A model generated the notes under the pieces. The model did no database searches, had not been told where the DNA came from, and worked only from the letters and a program-made list of their open reading frames with translations. Made by a program: the position numbers and the translations under genes. A stretch of 49,279 bases of DNA from an uncultured Pelagibacteraceae bacterium (GTDB lineage Bacteria > Pseudomonadota > Alphaproteobacteria > Pelagibacterales > Pelagibacteraceae), in NCBI GenBank assembly GCA_902557995.1, contig CACECL010000002.1, forward strand, positions 93,091-142,369. Reading direction: 5' to 3'. Below, piece by piece: positions 28,014-37,776 of this stretch (position 1 is its first letter; each line of letters opens with the position of its first letter).

Positions 28014-29264
28014 ATGTTTTTTCTTTACCAAATAATTTTATCTTGCCTATTATTAATATCTCCACTTATTATTTTTTATAGAGTCATAAAAAAAAAAGAA
28101 GATAAAAAAAGATTTATAGAAAAATTCAGTTTTCCAACCAAAAAAAAACAGTCCGGTAAATTAATATGGTTTCATGGTGCAAGTGTTGGAGAAATACTTA
28201 GCATAATTCCAATCATTAAATATTATGAAAGAAAAAAAAATATCAATCAGATACTTATAACTTCTAGTACATTAAGCTCATCTAAAATTATTAATAAATT
28301 TAAATTTAAAAAAGTTGTCCATCAGTTTTATCCTGTTGATTATTTTTTTTTTACAAATACTTTTTTAAATTACTGGAAACCAAAAATCGCAATTTTTGTC
28401 GAATCAGAAATATGGCCATGCATGTTTAAAAATATATCCGAAAGAAAAATTCCATTAATTTTATTAAATGCGAGATTAACTAAAAAAACTTTTAAAAGAT
28501 GGTCTAGTTTTAAAAAATTTGCTAAATCAGTATTTCAAAAAATTACTATTGCATATCCCCAAAATAATGAAACTAAACATTATCTAAAACAAATTGGTAA
28601 AATAAATTTAAATAAAATTGGAAATTTAAAATTTTGCGAAAATTATAACGAAATTTCAAACAGAATTGATAAAAAATTATATCTAGAATTTAAAAAGAAA
28701 AAAATATGGGTTGCTTCCAGTACGCACAAAGACGAAGAAGTCTTTTGTGCAAAAGCCCATGTAGAAATCAAAAAAAAATTTAAAAAGGTAATAACTATAA
28801 TTATTCCTCGCCATGTACATCGTTCAGATGAAATCATAACAGAAATTGAAAATTTAAATTTAAAAGTTGTATCTCATAGCCTTAAACCTAAAAAATTAGA
28901 CAATGTGGATATTTATTTAGTCGATACGTTTGGTGAAACTGATAAATTTCATAAAATTGGGTCGTCAGTTTTTTTAGGAGGTTCGGTAATAAATAGAGGT
29001 GGGCAAAATCCTTTGGAAGCTGCACGCCAAGGAGCAAGAATACTTCATGGACCGAATACAGACAATTTCAGAGATGTTTATAAATTATTAAAATCCCTTG
29101 GAATATCTAAAAAAATTAATACACACAAACAACTTGCTTCTTTGATAACTTTTAAAAGGAGCAAAATTAAAGGGAGTAAAATTAAAGTTATTGGTCAGAA
29201 AATCATAGAAAAAACCTTAAAAGAATTAGACTATATTATTAATAATGAATTTAAAAAAACCTAA
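28014..29264 (+). CDS. waaA: 3-deoxy-D-manno-octulosonic acid transferase
   Basis: This enzyme transfers Kdo onto the lipid A precursor. The 416-residue GT-B protein has an N-terminal membrane anchor. Family motifs are IWFHGASVGEILSIIPII (with the catalytic-base Glu), FVESEIWPCMF, and GSSVFLGGSVINRGGQNPLEAARQGA near the C-terminus. The number of Kdo residues added cannot be told. It overlaps lpxK by 20 bp, an unusually long same-strand overlap for this window. Confidence 0.94.
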   Translation: MFFLYQIILSCLLLISPLIIFYRVIKKKEDKKRFIEKFSFPTKKKQSGKLIWFHGASVGEILSIIPIIKYYERKKNINQILITSSTLSSSKIINKFKFKKVVHQFYPVDYFFFTNTFLNYWKPKIAIFVESEIWPCMFKNISERKIPLILLNARLTKKTFKRWSSFKKFAKSVFQKITIAYPQNNETKHYLKQIGKINLNKIGNLKFCENYNEISNRIDKKLYLEFKKKKIWVASSTHKDEEVFCAKAHVEIKKKFKKVITIIIPRHVHRSDEIITEIENLNLKVVSHSLKPKKLDNVDIYLVDTFGETDKFHKIGSSVFLGGSVINRGGQNPLEAARQGARILHGPNTDNFRDVYKLLKSLGISKKINTHKQLASLITFKRSKIKGSKIKVIGQKIIEKTLKELDYIINNEFKKT

Positions 29265-30171
29265 ATTTTGGGACTATAATAGACCAAATATTTATGCTTA
29301 CTTATTGTATCCATTAACTTTTTTAATTAAATTTATAAATATTTTTAAATCTAAACCGAAAAATAAAATCAGAAAAATTAAAACCATTTGTGTTGGTAAT
29401 ATATATGTTGGAGGGACTGGAAAAACTTCCTTAAGTATCAAAATTAAAAAAATCTTAGATGAGAAAAAAATAAAATCATGTTTTGTAAAAAAATATTACG
29501 AAAATCAAATTGATGAACAAAAAATCCTAAAAAAACATGGAAAACTGTTTGTTTCACATTCAAGAGAGAATGCAGTAAAGCTAGCTGAGAAAGAGCATTA
29601 TGATGTCGCAATATTTGATGATGGTCTCCAAGACCAATCTATTGAATATAATTTAAAATTTGTATGTTTTAATAATATTAATTGGATTGGAAATGGTATG
29701 ACTATTCCCTCTGGTCCGCTAAGAGAGCCTCTCAATAATTTGAGAAATTATAATCATGTTTTTTTAAATGGAAATTTAGAAAATCAAGAAAGATTAACAA
29801 ATCAATTACTAAACATTAATTCAAAGTTAATTATTCATACTGGGCTATACAAGCCAATTAATTTAAAAGATTTTGAAAAAAATTCAAAATATTTAGTTTT
29901 TTCTGGCATTGGAAATCATCAAACTTTTGTTTCTATGGTAAGAAAAAATGGTTTACAAATTTTAAAAGATATTGAATTTGCTGATCATTATTCCTACACT
30001 AAAAAGGACATAAACAAAATTTTGAAAGAAGCTGATAATTTAAATTGTAAAGTTATTACAACAGAAAAAGACTTTTTAAGAATAGAAAATTTAAATACAA
30101 ACAAAATTAAATTTATAAAATCAGAATTACAAATAATAGATGAGGATAAATTAATAAACTCTATAATTTAA
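29245..30171 (+). CDS. lpxK: Tetraacyldisaccharide 4'-kinase
   Basis: This enzyme phosphorylates the 4'-position of the lipid A disaccharide. The 308-residue protein has an N-terminal hydrophobic stretch and the Walker A motif VGNIYVGGTGKTS (about residues 50-62). AIFDDGLQDQSIEYNL contains the family's catalytic Asp-Asp. GNGMTIPSGPLREPL and the later FADHYSYTKKDI motif are also conserved. Its start lies 20 bp inside waaA, and lpxL follows 3 bp after the stop. Confidence 0.94.
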   Translation: MNLKKPKFWDYNRPNIYAYLLYPLTFLIKFINIFKSKPKNKIRKIKTICVGNIYVGGTGKTSLSIKIKKILDEKKIKSCFVKKYYENQIDEQKILKKHGKLFVSHSRENAVKLAEKEHYDVAIFDDGLQDQSIEYNLKFVCFNNINWIGNGMTIPSGPLREPLNNLRNYNHVFLNGNLENQERLTNQLLNINSKLIIHTGLYKPINLKDFEKNSKYLVFSGIGNHQTFVSMVRKNGLQILKDIEFADHYSYTKKDINKILKEADNLNCKVITTEKDFLRIENLNTNKIKFIKSELQIIDEDKLINSII

Positions 30172-30174
30172 AAA

Positions 30175-31035
30175 ATGAAAAATTTTAAATATTTTATTCA
30201 ATTTTTATTAGCAGTTATATGTTTTGCTTTTTTTAAAATTTTAGGACCAAATCTTTCATCAAATTTAAGTGGTAAATTATTTGAAAAAATTGGACCTTTC
30301 TTTAGACAAAAAAAAATTATTCACTCAAATATTAAAAAAGCAATTCCAAACATAAAAGATGAAGAAATGAATAAAATGACAAAATTAATGTGGAATAATT
30401 ATGGACGGGTATTTGCGGAATATATGTTCATTAAAGATTTTAGAAATGGAAAACTTATATCTAACATTGAAGTCGATGGTCAAGAAATTCTAGAGGAGAT
30501 AAAAAATTTAAATAAACAAGTAATTTTTATTTCAGGACATTTTAGTAATTTTGAGTTAATGGCAATGTATTTGGAAAAAGCTGGAATTAATTTGACTGCA
30601 ATTTATCGACCATTAAATAATATTTTTTTAAATTTTATAATGGAAAGAATTAGAAAGAAATACATATGTAAAAATCAAATAAAAAAAGGAATTGGTGGGA
30701 TAAAAAATTTAATTAACTTTAAAAAAAAGAATTTTTCTACAGCCCTTATGATAGATCAAAGAGTTTCTGAAGGAATATTATCGAACTTTTATAAGGAAAA
30801 AGCTTTAACAACAACAATTCCAGCTCAATTAGTAAAAAAATTTAATATACCAGTTGTTCCAGTTTATATTGAAAGAAAAAGTGGAATAAAATTTAAAATA
30901 ATAATTCATAAGGCCATAAATTTTTCTCAAGAAAAATCAATTTCAAGTATTACTGATGAGCTAAATAAAATTCTTGAGAAAATGATAATTAAAAATCCTG
31001 AACAATGGATATGGTCTCACAATCGTTGGAAATAA
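30175..31035 (+). CDS. lpxL: Lipid A late acyltransferase (LpxL/LpxM family)
   Basis: This enzyme adds a secondary acyl chain to lipid A at the inner membrane. The 286-residue protein has one N-terminal hydrophobic anchor, the HX4E catalytic motif in FISGHFSNFELMAM (near residue 120), and the family ending NPEQWIWSHNRWK. Whether it acts as LpxL or LpxM is not clear from sequence; it is the only such gene in this cluster. The end lies 4 bp from the converging DUF2093 gene. Confidence 0.9.
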   Translation: MKNFKYFIQFLLAVICFAFFKILGPNLSSNLSGKLFEKIGPFFRQKKIIHSNIKKAIPNIKDEEMNKMTKLMWNNYGRVFAEYMFIKDFRNGKLISNIEVDGQEILEEIKNLNKQVIFISGHFSNFELMAMYLEKAGINLTAIYRPLNNIFLNFIMERIRKKYICKNQIKKGIGGIKNLINFKKKNFSTALMIDQRVSEGILSNFYKEKALTTTIPAQLVKKFNIPVVPVYIERKSGIKFKIIIHKAINFSQEKSISSITDELNKILEKMIIKNPEQWIWSHNRWK

Positions 31036-31039
31036 ATTT

Positions 31040-31237
31040 TTACTTTTTATTTAAAGTCTCTCTTTTTATATTTGCTTCTTTATAAGAAAAATAAGGTTCT
31101 TGTAATTCAACGTTCCAATATGTCAAATTTTCAAGATTAATTTTTTTTCCAGAAACAGCGCATTCAACATAATCTCCTGGTTCTATTATCTGAAAATTAT
31201 TTGGTAAAAATTTTATTTTTGCTAATTTTTTTATCAT
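31040..31237 (-). CDS. DUF2093 protein
   Basis: This is a small 65-residue protein. Its core, KIKFLPNNFQIIEPGDYVECAV followed by SGKKINLENLTYWNVELQEPY, matches the alphaproteobacterial DUF2093 pattern of a G-D-x-V-x-C-A-V-x-G turn followed by L-x-Y-W-x-V-x-x-Q-E. The function is unknown. I chose the ATG at 31237 because the longer frame to 31309 adds 24 residues that would overlap divergent purD. Confidence 0.8.
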   Translation of the reverse strand: MIKKLAKIKFLPNNFQIIEPGDYVECAVSGKKINLENLTYWNVELQEPYFSYKEANIKRETLNKK

Positions 31238-31258
31238 TTTTAGTTTATACACTTGTAT

Positions 31259-32521
31259 ATGAAAGTTGGTATAATAGGAAGTGGTGGAAGAGAACATGCT
31301 ATTTGTCAAAGTTTAATTAAATCTAGTAAAATTAGTAAAATATTTTGTTTTCCAGGAAACGCAGGTACATCAGAAATTGCCGAAAATATAGATTTAGATT
31401 TAGAAAAATTTGAAAAACTTAAAGAATTTATTATAAAAAATAATATTGAACTAATAGTAATTGGTCCAGAAAAATTATTAGTTGAAGGTTTGGTGGACTA
31501 TTTAGAGAAATTTAATATTAAAGTTTTTGGACCAAATAAAAAAGCTTCTCAACTTGAAGGTTCAAAAATATTTACAAAAAAACTTTGTGAAAAGTTTAAT
31601 ATACCAACCGCAAAGTTTGGAATCTTTGACAGCAAAAATAGTGCACAAAAATTTATTCAAAATTCAAATTTTCCTATTGTAATAAAGGCAGATAATCTTG
31701 CTTCAGGTAAGGGTGTTTACATATGCAATAATTATAATGATGGGGTCGTTGCTATTGATGAAATTTTTAATGGTAAATTTGGTAAAGCAAGAAACTTATT
31801 AATTGAAGAATTTTTAAATGGGGAAGAAATGAGTTTTTTTACAATACACGATGGTAAAAATTTTAAATGTTTTGGTACAGCACAGGACCATAAAAGAGTA
31901 TTGGAAGGTGATAAAGGGAAAAATACTGGTGGTATGGGGGCTTATTCTCCATCAAGACTTATAAACGAAGAATTGGAAAAAAAAATAATTGATAAAATAA
32001 TTAAACCAACCTTAAAAGGATTGAGAGAAATTGGATCAAGTTATAAAGGTTTTTTATATACTGGATTGATGATAATTGATAATGAACCATATCTGATAGA
32101 GTACAATGTTCGAATGGGTGATCCAGAATGTCAAACAATTCTCCCAAGATTATTAACTGATCTTAATGAAATTTTTATTGCATGTTGTGAGGAAAATTTA
32201 AAGAATATTAAGATTGAATGGTCTAATGAAAAAAGCTTATGCATTGTAATTTGTTCTAAAGGTTATCCAGATAATTTTGAAAAATATGTGGAGATAAAAA
32301 ATCTCAACAAAATTAAACTAAAAAAAAATGAATTCGTATTTCATGCAGGAACCTCAAAAAAAAGAGAGAGAATTTTTGCAATAGGAGGAAGAGTATTAAA
32401 TTTTATAACACTTTCAAAAGATTTTGGTATAGCGAGAGAAACTATAATTGGGAATATAACTAAATTAAATTGGGATGGTGGATTTTATAGAAAAGATATT
32501 GGTCATAAGGTTATAAAATAA
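31259..32521 (+). CDS. purD: Phosphoribosylamine-glycine ligase
   Basis: This purine synthesis enzyme makes GAR from phosphoribosylamine and glycine with ATP. The 420-residue protein starts MKVGIIGSGGREHAI, the classic PurD N-terminus. It has the ATP-grasp loop FPIVIKADNLASGKGV (about residues 137-152) and the metal-binding EYNVRMGDPECQTILPRL. The start ATG is at 31259; an in-frame TTG two codons earlier is not needed. It lies 21 bp from divergent DUF2093 and shares one base with rsmD. Confidence 0.96.
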   Translation: MKVGIIGSGGREHAICQSLIKSSKISKIFCFPGNAGTSEIAENIDLDLEKFEKLKEFIIKNNIELIVIGPEKLLVEGLVDYLEKFNIKVFGPNKKASQLEGSKIFTKKLCEKFNIPTAKFGIFDSKNSAQKFIQNSNFPIVIKADNLASGKGVYICNNYNDGVVAIDEIFNGKFGKARNLLIEEFLNGEEMSFFTIHDGKNFKCFGTAQDHKRVLEGDKGKNTGGMGAYSPSRLINEELEKKIIDKIIKPTLKGLREIGSSYKGFLYTGLMIIDNEPYLIEYNVRMGDPECQTILPRLLTDLNEIFIACCEENLKNIKIEWSNEKSLCIVICSKGYPDNFEKYVEIKNLNKIKLKKNEFVFHAGTSKKRERIFAIGGRVLNFITLSKDFGIARETIIGNITKLNWDGGFYRKDIGHKVIK

Positions 32522-33087
32522 TGAGAATAATTTCTGGTGATTTTAAAGGGAAAAAAATTTTGGAACCTAAGGACTACAACACGAGACCTTTAAAAGATTT
32601 AGTAAAAGAATCTATATTTAATATTATTTTGCATTCAAATAAATTTGAAATTAATTTAAGAAATTCAAATATTTTAGATTTATTTTCTGGAGTTGGGTCT
32701 TTTGGTATTGAGTGTTTATCTAGAGGAGTTAAAAAAGTAATATTTATTGAGAACTATAAGGGTGTTTTGCCAATTCTAAAAAAAAATATTCAATCATTAA
32801 AATCAATTAATAATTATCAAATTTATGAAAATGATATTTATAGTGAAAATACATTCTCTGCTATAGAAATTAAATTCGATATTATTTTTTTAGATCCTCC
32901 CTATAAATACAAAAATTTAGATACAATATTTCAAAAAATAAAGAATAATAATATATTGAATGAAAATGGTATTATAATTCTACATCGACACAAAAATGAA
33001 AAAGAGAGTTTTCCTCATTACATTAAAATTATTGAAAAAAAAATATATGGTATTTCGGTAATATTATTTTTATCTATGTTAAAATAA
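32521..33087 (+). CDS. rsmD: 16S rRNA (guanine966-N2)-methyltransferase RsmD
   Basis: This SAM-dependent enzyme modifies G966 of 16S rRNA. The 188-residue protein begins MRIISGDFKGKKI and has a conserved T-R-P-L-K-D-x-V-K-E segment. The SAM motif is LDLFSGVGSFGIECLSRG, and the catalytic motif IV is DIIFLDPPYK. Length and motifs are normal. It overlaps purD by 1 bp at its start and the converging pgi gene by 9 bp at its end. Confidence 0.94.
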   Translation: MRIISGDFKGKKILEPKDYNTRPLKDLVKESIFNIILHSNKFEINLRNSNILDLFSGVGSFGIECLSRGVKKVIFIENYKGVLPILKKNIQSLKSINNYQIYENDIYSENTFSAIEIKFDIIFLDPPYKYKNLDTIFQKIKNNNILNENGIIILHRHKNEKESFPHYIKIIEKKIYGISVILFLSMLK

Positions 33088-34236
33088 AAGCCTAGTTGTC
33101 TCTTTTTTTATTAATTCTACAGATGGTTGATCATAAGGATTTAGCTTCAAAGCCTTGCCAAGCAAAATCGTTTCTAATAAAAAAAAACAAAATAATTCAC
33201 CCAATGTTTTTTCGCTCCTTTTTTTTATTTCAAAACTTCTAAATGGTATACTTCTTTTTTTAAATACATTTTCAGTAGCTTTTTTTTGAGCTAGAGTAAT
33301 GTTTGATACATTTTTATTTTTTAACTTTTTAAGTTCAGGTAATAAACTTTTTGAATTTATTTTATCTGATATATTTTCATGAACGTAAAAAAAAGTAAAA
33401 AAATTATTTTTAAAACCATCAAGATATAATTGCATCAAACTATGATTGTCTTTTGGCATAGATGAAATAATTGGCAGCAAACCTTTATTATGTTTACCCA
33501 AACTTTCAGCTATTAGTTGTTGATACCATTTAAACAAATTTTCAGATTTTGCATCATAATTGATAATTATAGAATTAAGTTTTTTATATTTTATAAAATT
33601 AAGTGTTGAACTTACATTTTGAACAAGTGCATTTAAAAATTTTTTATTTTTTATTAATGAATTTAGTTGTCTAAAATCTTTTGATTTTAAACCCATTAAT
33701 TCTGCAGGCAACATACCAACTTCTGATAAAACTGAATATCTCCCTCCTATGAAATTATTGTGATTAATAATATCTGCTTTTAATTTTTCCCCTAACGTTC
33801 TAAGATAGTTTTTTTTATTTTCAGTTATAAATATATTCTTTTGTTTTCTTTTTATTAAAATATTAGAATTAACTATTGTCTCAATTGTATTACCTGATTT
33901 TGATACAACTAAATTCACGTCATTTTTCAAGGTTTTATTTGATCTAGCATTTAAGTTATCAATAAAGAAAAAATTTTTTTTAATTTTATCTTTTAAAAAA
34001 TCATAAATGGTTTGAGTTCCTAATGAAGACCCTCCTATTCCTATTACTTTAAAATTTTTATATCTATTATATTTTTTGATTAATTTTTTACTAAAATTAT
34101 CATTATAATTATTGCCAAGTGATAAAATTATCTGACTTTTTTCTTTAATTAAAAATTTAAGTTTTTTATTAATTTTAGAATTTAACTTTTTCTTTTTTGT
34201 TCTAAAATTTTTAAAACTAATCTCTGATGTGAGCAT
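33079..34236 (-). CDS. pgi: Glucose-6-phosphate isomerase, short form
   Basis: This enzyme interconverts glucose-6-phosphate and fructose-6-phosphate. The 385-residue protein is shorter than the classic ~550-residue enzyme but holds the family blocks: VIGIGGSSLG, VVSKSGNTIETI (sugar-phosphate-binding SIS region), NFIGGRYSVLSEVGMLPAEL, WYQQLIAESLGK with the catalytic Glu, MPKDNHSLMQLYLDG with the catalytic His, and NPYDQPSVELIK near the end. It is the last gene of the HAD-ribF-ileS-lspA unit and shares one base with the gene before it. Confidence 0.92.
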   Translation of the reverse strand: MLTSEISFKNFRTKKKKLNSKINKKLKFLIKEKSQIILSLGNNYNDNFSKKLIKKYNRYKNFKVIGIGGSSLGTQTIYDFLKDKIKKNFFFIDNLNARSNKTLKNDVNLVVSKSGNTIETIVNSNILIKRKQKNIFITENKKNYLRTLGEKLKADIINHNNFIGGRYSVLSEVGMLPAELMGLKSKDFRQLNSLIKNKKFLNALVQNVSSTLNFIKYKKLNSIIINYDAKSENLFKWYQQLIAESLGKHNKGLLPIISSMPKDNHSLMQLYLDGFKNNFFTFFYVHENISDKINSKSLLPELKKLKNKNVSNITLAQKKATENVFKKRSIPFRSFEIKKRSEKTLGELFCFFLLETILLGKALKLNPYDQPSVELIKKETTRLLF

Positions 34237-34553
34237 TAATTGTTTTTAATTTTTTCTAACAGAGAATCCTCAAAATTTTTATTTTCATCAGAATTGTTGT
34301 CACTTTTTTTTGAATCATCTTTATCATTTACTAATTTTTCAATTTTATTTTTGTCTTCAACTGTAACATTGTTATTTTCACTTGGAATAGGTAATTCATT
34401 ATAATCTGGTGGAAGAACAAGTGGTGATTTTTTTTCAACAAAAAATTCATCATTGCTATTTTTTTTTTGATTTACAAAACCCTCTTTGACTGCGCCACAT
34501 GAATAAAATAACAAAAGTATGTGGATTAAAAACAAAACTTTAAAATATTTCAT
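34236..34553 (-). CDS. BamF-like lipoprotein (DUF3035)
   Basis: This 105-residue lipoprotein precursor has the lipobox LLLFYSC at Cys19. The next segment, FFVEKKSPLVLPPDYNELPIP, is the hallmark of the alphaproteobacterial DUF3035/BamF family, which is tied to the outer-membrane BAM complex. The remainder is low-complexity and acidic-lysine rich (KDDSKKSDNNSDENK). The gene overlaps lspA, the enzyme that would process its signal peptide, by 4 bp. The lipobox has an unusual Tyr at -2. Confidence 0.78.
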   Translation of the reverse strand: MKYFKVLFLIHILLLFYSCGAVKEGFVNQKKNSNDEFFVEKKSPLVLPPDYNELPIPSENNNVTVEDKNKIEKLVNDKDDSKKSDNNSDENKNFEDSLLEKIKNN

Positions 34554-35047
34554 AATTTTTGTTCTTTATTAATATCAGCAAATTCTAAAATAATCATTAA
34601 AATCACTCCAAGAGTTATAAATACATCAGCTATATTAAAAATAAACCAATGAAAATCTCCAACATGAAAATCAATAAAATCTGGGACAGCTTTGTAAAAA
34701 ATTCTATCAAAAACATTACCTATTGCTCCACCTAAAATCATTAAAAGTGAGTATTTTTTAAAACCATCACTTTTAATGATCATAAAAATAATTAATAATA
34801 TTATTATTAAAATAAAGAATGTTAAAATATTATAAAAGTATTTATCGTTAAATGAAAATAAACCAAATGCTATTCCTTCATTCCAGAACAAGTGAATATT
34901 TAAAAATTTTGAAGAAAATATTTCTGACCCTAAAAATTTCTTATCTAGATGAATAACATAAATTTTAGAAATCCTATCTAATAAAAAAATCAGTAGAATC
35001 AAAGATAGATTAATAATAAAATTTTTTCCTATGTTTTTTATTATCAT
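34550..35047 (-). CDS. lspA: Lipoprotein signal peptidase (signal peptidase II)
   Basis: This membrane aspartyl protease cleaves lipoprotein signal peptides. The 165-residue protein has four hydrophobic helices. The catalytic Asp residues lie in GAIGNVFDRIFYKAVPDFIDF and FNIADVFITLGV, and NEGIAFGLF is also conserved. It overlaps ileS by 4 bp at its start and the lipoprotein gene by 4 bp at its end. The ileS-lspA pairing is common in bacteria. Confidence 0.96.
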   Translation of the reverse strand: MIIKNIGKNFIINLSLILLIFLLDRISKIYVIHLDKKFLGSEIFSSKFLNIHLFWNEGIAFGLFSFNDKYFYNILTFFILIIILLIIFMIIKSDGFKKYSLLMILGGAIGNVFDRIFYKAVPDFIDFHVGDFHWFIFNIADVFITLGVILMIILEFADINKEQKL

Positions 35048-37776
35048 TCTTTATTCACAGCACAGTTAGCTCTATCACAAGCTGTTTCTTTAATCTTCCA
35101 ACAAATCGAACACTTTGATCCTTTTGCTTTAGAAGTAATTACTGCTGTTTCGATATCATCTTTATAACTAACTTCAGCTTTAGAAGTAATACAAAGTTCA
35201 GAAAAATCAGTATCTTTTGTAAGATTTTTTAATTGTTGACTCAGTTGAATTTTTAAATCTGCCTCTAAACTTGATCCAATTTCTTTACTAGCTCTTTTTT
35301 CCTCAATACTTATGTTGCAAATATTTCTGATTTTAATTAATTCACTCCATTTTTCGCTAAGTTTTAAATTTTTAAATTTTTTAGGAAATTCTATAAACTT
35401 TTCTAGATGTATACTTTTTTGATCTTTAAATATTAAATTATAAATTTCTTCAGTTGTGAAAGATAAAATAGGAGCAAACCATTTTAACAATGCATTTAAA
35501 ATTATATTAAGAAGTATAATTGTTGATTTTCTTTTTTCTGAATCTATAGAGTCACAATAAAGATTATCTTTTCTAATATCAAAATAAAAAGCAGATAAAT
35601 CAACAGTGCAAAAATTTAATAATTCTTTGTACAAATTATGAAAATCATAATTATTAAAATACTTTTTAAAATTATTATTTAAAATATAAATTTTATGGAG
35701 CATTAATTGCTCTAACTCAGGTAATTCATCTACAACTAAATCATCAAAGTTTATTTTTTCAAAATTATCATTTATATTCCCAAGTAAATATCTAAATGTA
35801 TTTCTAATCTTTCTATATGAATCTGCATGTTGATCTAATATTGAATAATCTATTCTTAAATCTTCTGCATAATTTGATGATGCAACCCATATCCTTAAAA
35901 TATCAGCACCGTATTTTTTTAAAATATCCTCAGGTGCAATCACATTCCCTAAAGATTTAGACATTTTCAAACCTTTGCCATCTACAACAAATCCATGAGA
36001 TAAAATTGCTTCAAATGGCGCTTTTCCTCTTGTTCCACAAGACTCTAACAAAGAAGAATGAAACCAACCTCTATGTTGGTCTGATCCCTCTAAATACATC
36101 GATGCTGGCCATTTTAAATCATCTCTTTTTTCCAAAACAAATGAATGTGTAGAACCACTATCAAACCAAACCTCAACAATATCACTTAATTTTTCAAAAT
36201 CCTCAGCTTTATACTTGTTCCCTAAAAATCTTTGAGGATCATCTGAAAACCAACAATCTGAGCCTTCTTTTTCATAAATAGAAGCAATATTTTCTGTAAC
36301 CTCATCATCAACTAAAATTTCATTTGTTTTTTTATTAACAAAAATTGGAAGAGGTACTCCCCAAACTCTTTGTCTGGAGACACACCAATCAGGTCTTGTT
36401 TCTATCATTGATTTTAATCTTTCTTTACCTTTGCTTGGATAAAAAGTGGTTTCATCAATAGCTTTTAGGGCTTTATCTCTTAATTTATGACTTTCCATTG
36501 AAATAAACCATTGAGGAGTAGCTCTATGAACGAGTGGAGCCTTAGATCTCCATGAATGAGGGTAAGAATGAACCAGCTCACCATTAAATAATAAATTTTT
36601 TTGTTCTTTAAGTTTTTCAATTACAATAGGATTTGCTTTAAAGATATGAATTCCTTCAAACAATTTCACATTGTTTGTATATTTTCCGTCTCCATCAACT
36701 GTTTCAATTGCTTTAATACCGTTATTCAAACAAAGATTAAAGTCATCAGGTCCGTGACTCGGTGCACAGTGAACTATTCCAGTTCCTTGCTCAGTAGTTA
36801 CAAATCTAGCCTCAAGCATTGGAATATCATAATCATAACCAAGATTTAAAAAAGGGTGACTACAAATAGTGTTATTCAATTCTTTTCCTTTAAAGGTATG
36901 AATTTTTTTATAATTATTGAGTCCACACTCTTTAACAACTGATTCTAGTAGAGCATCTGCAATAATAATTTTTCTATTTTTAAAATCGCCTTCGTCATTT
37001 ATTTCTAATATTGTATAATTAAGAGTCTCGTTATATGCTAAAGCTTTATTTGCTGGTATTGTCCATGGAGTTGTTGTCCAAATAACTATTTCACTTCCAA
37101 CTAAATCTTCTAAATTAGATGATTTAACTTTAAACGAAGTATAAATTGTATCTGATTTATGATCTTGATATTCTACCTCAGCATCTGCAAGTGCCGTCTT
37201 CTCAACTGTTGACCATAAAACAGGTTTAAAACCTTTATATAAACTTCCTTCTTTTAAAAATTTACCAAGCTCCCTAACTATCTGGGCTTCTGCACTAAAG
37301 CTCATTGTTGAGTAATAATTTTCCCAATCCCCTACAACACCTAATCTTTTAAATTGACTTTTATGGACTTCAATCCACTTCTCAGCAAATGTTCTACATT
37401 CTTTTCTAAACTCAACTATTGGAACTTCGTTTTTATTTTTTTTATTTTTTTTATACTGTTCTTCAATTTTCCATTCGATTGGTAAACCATGACAATCCCA
37501 GCCTGGAACATAAATAGAGTCTTTTCCATCCATTTGATGAAACTTTACAATTATATCTTTAAGAATTTTATTAAGAGCTGTACCCATATGAATATTTCCG
37601 TTTGCATAAGGGGGGCCATCATGTAGTACGAATTTTTCTTTTCCTTTACTGTCATTTCTTAATTCATTGTAAAGATTTATTTTTTTCCAATATTCAAGAA
37701 TTTCTGGTTCTCTAGTAGGCAGGTTGGCTTTCATAGAAAAAGCTGTTTTTGGTAGATTTATTTGTGATTTAGTCAT
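35044..37776 (-). CDS. ileS: Isoleucyl-tRNA synthetase
   Basis: This class I synthetase has 910 residues. The HIGH box appears as GNIHMGTALNK near residue 62, and the KMSKS loop as GLKMSKSLGN near residue 600. WDCHGLPIEWKIE and the editing-domain motifs TTPWTIPANKA and GTGIVHCAPSHGPDDF are present. A C-terminal zinc-finger-like CSICWKIKETACDRANC completes the bacterial type. It shares one base with the end of ribF (TAATG) and overlaps lspA by 4 bp. Confidence 0.97.
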   Translation of the reverse strand: MTKSQINLPKTAFSMKANLPTREPEILEYWKKINLYNELRNDSKGKEKFVLHDGPPYANGNIHMGTALNKILKDIIVKFHQMDGKDSIYVPGWDCHGLPIEWKIEEQYKKNKKNKNEVPIVEFRKECRTFAEKWIEVHKSQFKRLGVVGDWENYYSTMSFSAEAQIVRELGKFLKEGSLYKGFKPVLWSTVEKTALADAEVEYQDHKSDTIYTSFKVKSSNLEDLVGSEIVIWTTTPWTIPANKALAYNETLNYTILEINDEGDFKNRKIIIADALLESVVKECGLNNYKKIHTFKGKELNNTICSHPFLNLGYDYDIPMLEARFVTTEQGTGIVHCAPSHGPDDFNLCLNNGIKAIETVDGDGKYTNNVKLFEGIHIFKANPIVIEKLKEQKNLLFNGELVHSYPHSWRSKAPLVHRATPQWFISMESHKLRDKALKAIDETTFYPSKGKERLKSMIETRPDWCVSRQRVWGVPLPIFVNKKTNEILVDDEVTENIASIYEKEGSDCWFSDDPQRFLGNKYKAEDFEKLSDIVEVWFDSGSTHSFVLEKRDDLKWPASMYLEGSDQHRGWFHSSLLESCGTRGKAPFEAILSHGFVVDGKGLKMSKSLGNVIAPEDILKKYGADILRIWVASSNYAEDLRIDYSILDQHADSYRKIRNTFRYLLGNINDNFEKINFDDLVVDELPELEQLMLHKIYILNNNFKKYFNNYDFHNLYKELLNFCTVDLSAFYFDIRKDNLYCDSIDSEKRKSTIILLNIILNALLKWFAPILSFTTEEIYNLIFKDQKSIHLEKFIEFPKKFKNLKLSEKWSELIKIRNICNISIEEKRASKEIGSSLEADLKIQLSQQLKNLTKDTDFSELCITSKAEVSYKDDIETAVITSKAKGSKCSICWKIKETACDRANCAVNKE

